From Streptomyces zingiberis (lineage in GTDB: Bacteria; Actinomycetota; Actinomycetes; Streptomycetales; Streptomycetaceae): a DNA stretch of 64,000 nt. The stretch covers positions 330,168-394,167 of the forward strand of contig NZ_JAATEN010000005.1 in assembly GCF_012034935.1 (NCBI RefSeq). Direction: 5' to 3'. Below the pieces are notes generated by a model. That model saw nothing but the letters and a program-made list of their open reading frames with translations, was not told the origin of the DNA and made no database searches. Below are positions 62,490 to 64,000 of the stretch, in pieces. Position numbers and translations under genes: made by a program. How positions within the stretch are numbered: position 1 is the stretch's first letter; each line of letters starts with the position of its first letter.

Positions 62490-63764
62490 ATGGCTCACAA
62501 TGGCCTGGTGCACGACCCCTCCACCCCCGGACCGGGCCCGGGCCCCGCACCGGACGTCGGCTCCGGCCCGGCCTCGGGCCCCGGCCCCGCTGACGATCTC
62601 GCCGCCTTCGCCGCCCTGCTGACCGACGAGGGCCGCGCGCTCCTCCGTGAACTCCGTGACCACGATCCGGCGCGGGACCTGGCCACCGCCACCCGGCTGC
62701 GCCGCGACCACCCCGCCGGACTGGTCTCCGCCGCGCTCGGCCAGGCGGCGCTGCGCCGGCGCGCGGTGGCGAAGTTCGGGGCCGGGGACGCCGCCCGGAT
62801 GTTCTTCACCCCGGCCGGGGTCGAGCAGGCCACCCGCGCCTCCGTCGCCGCCCACCGCGCGCGCCGCTTCACCGCCCTCGGGGTGCGGCGGGTGGCGGAC
62901 CTGTGCGGCGGCATCGGCGGGGACGCCATCGCCCTGGCGCGCGCCGGGATCTCCGTCCTCGCCGTCGACCGCTCCCCGCTGACCTGCGCGGTCGCCCGCG
63001 CCAACGCCGACGCGCTGGGCCTGTCCGACCGGATCGAGGTGCGCTGCGCCGAGGTGACGGAGGTGGACACCGGCCCGTGCGACGCGGTCTTCGTGGACCC
63101 CGCGCGGCGCGGCGGGCGGGGCCGGATCTTCGACCCCGAGGCGTACTCGCCCCCGCTGTCCTGGGCGGTGGAGGCCGCCCGCCGGGCCCCGTACGCGGCG
63201 CTGAAGGTCGCGCCCGGCATCCCGCACGAGGCCGTGCCGGAGGACGCCGAGGCGGAGTGGATCTCCGACGGCGGCGAGGTGAAGGAGGCGGTGCTGTGGT
63301 TCGCCGGGGAGCCCGGCGCCCGCCGCGCCACGCTGCTCCCCTCCGGCGCCACGCTCCCCGGCCGCGGCCTGCCCGACCCGGCGGCCGGCCCGGTGGGCCG
63401 CTACCTCTACGAGCCGGACGGCGCGGTGATCCGCGCCCACCTGGTCGCGGAGGTCGCGGCGGCGGTGGACGGCCGCCTCATCGACCCGTCCATCGCCTAC
63501 GTCACCGCCGACACGCTCACCTCCACCCCGTACGCGACCGCCTACGAGATCACCGACGCGCTGCCCTTCCACCTCAAACGGCTCAAGGCCCTGCTGCGCG
63601 AACGCGAGGTCGGCACCCTCACCGTCAAGAAGCGCGGCTCGCCGATCACCCCGGAGGAGCTGCGCCGCCGCGTCAAACCCCGCGGCCCGAACGCCGCGAC
63701 GGTCTTCCTCACCCGCATGGCGGGCGCACCGGCGATGCTGCTGGGCCACCCGGCGAGCGACTGA
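62490..63764 (+). CDS. Class I SAM-dependent methyltransferase with THUMP-like C-terminal domain
   Basis: A 424-residue protein (from ATG 62490). The Rossmann methyltransferase core has motif I VADLCGGIGGDAIALARAG, the acidic turn VLAVDRSPL, and VDPARRG in the motif IV position, a pattern seen in a widespread actinobacterial methyltransferase group with a C-terminal THUMP-like domain (VKKRGSPITPEELRRRVKPRG ... VFLTRMAG). RNA modification is likely but the target is unknown. An N-terminal helical region precedes the core. An in-frame GTG at 62508, eight bases after a -10-like CACAAT, is an alternative leaderless start; the frame also extends to 62388. Confidence 0.88.
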   Translation: MAHNGLVHDPSTPGPGPGPAPDVGSGPASGPGPADDLAAFAALLTDEGRALLRELRDHDPARDLATATRLRRDHPAGLVSAALGQAALRRRAVAKFGAGDAARMFFTPAGVEQATRASVAAHRARRFTALGVRRVADLCGGIGGDAIALARAGISVLAVDRSPLTCAVARANADALGLSDRIEVRCAEVTEVDTGPCDAVFVDPARRGGRGRIFDPEAYSPPLSWAVEAARRAPYAALKVAPGIPHEAVPEDAEAEWISDGGEVKEAVLWFAGEPGARRATLLPSGATLPGRGLPDPAAGPVGRYLYEPDGAVIRAHLVAEVAAAVDGRLIDPSIAYVTADTLTSTPYATAYEITDALPFHLKRLKALLREREVGTLTVKKRGSPITPEELRRRVKPRGPNAATVFLTRMAGAPAMLLGHPASD

Positions 63765-64000
63765 GCCGCCGGGCAGCAGAGGCCGGCCGCGCCGGCAGTC
63801 CGCGCGAACCGATCCGCCCGGACCTCCCACGGGACGGGTTCGGGGGCCTCCACACGAGCCGCGGACGCACGGCCACCGCCCCTCCGATTCCTCCCCCGCT
63901 CCCGCCCGGGAACCGTTCCCGGCGGGGACGCGCCACCGGCACGCCTGTGTGCGAAAGCAATGGCGGGATGCGCGGCGCACATGAAAACCTGGGCTCGAAC

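Noticed and set aside
63765..64000. Possible start of another gene or RNA at the right end of the window.
   Set aside because: The last ~235 bases show no coding frame with recognisable content and no RNA structure; only the sequence beyond the window could decide.

Overview
The window is chromosomal DNA of a high-GC actinomycete, almost certainly Streptomyces or a close relative. Supporting signs are the very strong third-position GC bias, frequent GTG starts, start/stop overlaps, and the sporulation regulators bldM and whiD side by side. The backbone gene order guaA / GMC (ChoD-like) oxidoreductase / guaB3-guaB / ECF sigma (SigD/ShbA-like) / WhiB-family / groEL1-groES matches, from memory, the block guaA-choD-guaB3-guaB2-sigD-whiB3-groEL1-groES of Mycobacterium tuberculosis. 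Most of the window is therefore an ancient syntenic core with accessory cassettes inserted.

Layout. (1) 1-6.7 kb: a sugar-acid catabolic operon (mannonate/gluconate dehydratase, two polyol/hexonate dehydrogenases, an MHS-type transporter, KDPG aldolase, KDG kinase). The gene set fits conversion of L-gulonate or L-idonate to KDG and then pyruvate plus glyceraldehyde-3-phosphate. (2) 6.8-11.6 kb: an envelope-stress type locus: LuxR response regulator, PspC-domain histidine kinase, and a divergent PspC membrane protein. (3) 11.7-17.1 kb: an RibD/DHFR-like reductase, guaA, a chorismate mutase preceded by what looks like a Phe/Tyr leader-peptide attenuator, and a DrrAB-like ABC exporter. (4) 18-19.1 kb: a sortase-anchored (LAETG) acidic surface protein. 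(5) 19.4-27.1 kb: a CitAB-like two-component system divergent from a tripartite tricarboxylate transporter operon with two different substrate-binding proteins. (6) 27.1-31.1 kb: GMC oxidoreductase and succinate-semialdehyde dehydrogenase. (7) 31.3-41.9 kb: four co-oriented transmembrane Ser/Thr kinase genes, one a pseudokinase whose kinase domain is split by an insert of about 600 residues. (8) 42.3-48.3 kb: an R61-type serine hydrolase, glpD, a nucleotide-sugar dehydrogenase homologue lacking catalytic residues, and a membrane protein. (9) 48.5-53.8 kb: guaB3, guaB, ECF sigma, bldM, whiD. (10) 54-63.8 kb: MOSC protein, SDR, ArsB/SLC13-like permease, groES-groEL1 under two CIRCE operators, VOC protein, polysaccharide deacetylase and a THUMP-like methyltransferase.

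Regulatory sequences that can be read directly include a perfect sigma-BldN-type promoter for bldM, a HrdB-type promoter overlapped by CIRCE for groES, several strong hairpin terminators, and the attenuator. A recurring feature is short in-frame tandem repeats (9 or 12 bp units) coding for low-complexity linkers in otherwise conserved enzymes. I saw no tRNA or rRNA genes, CRISPR arrays, insertion sequences or prophage genes.
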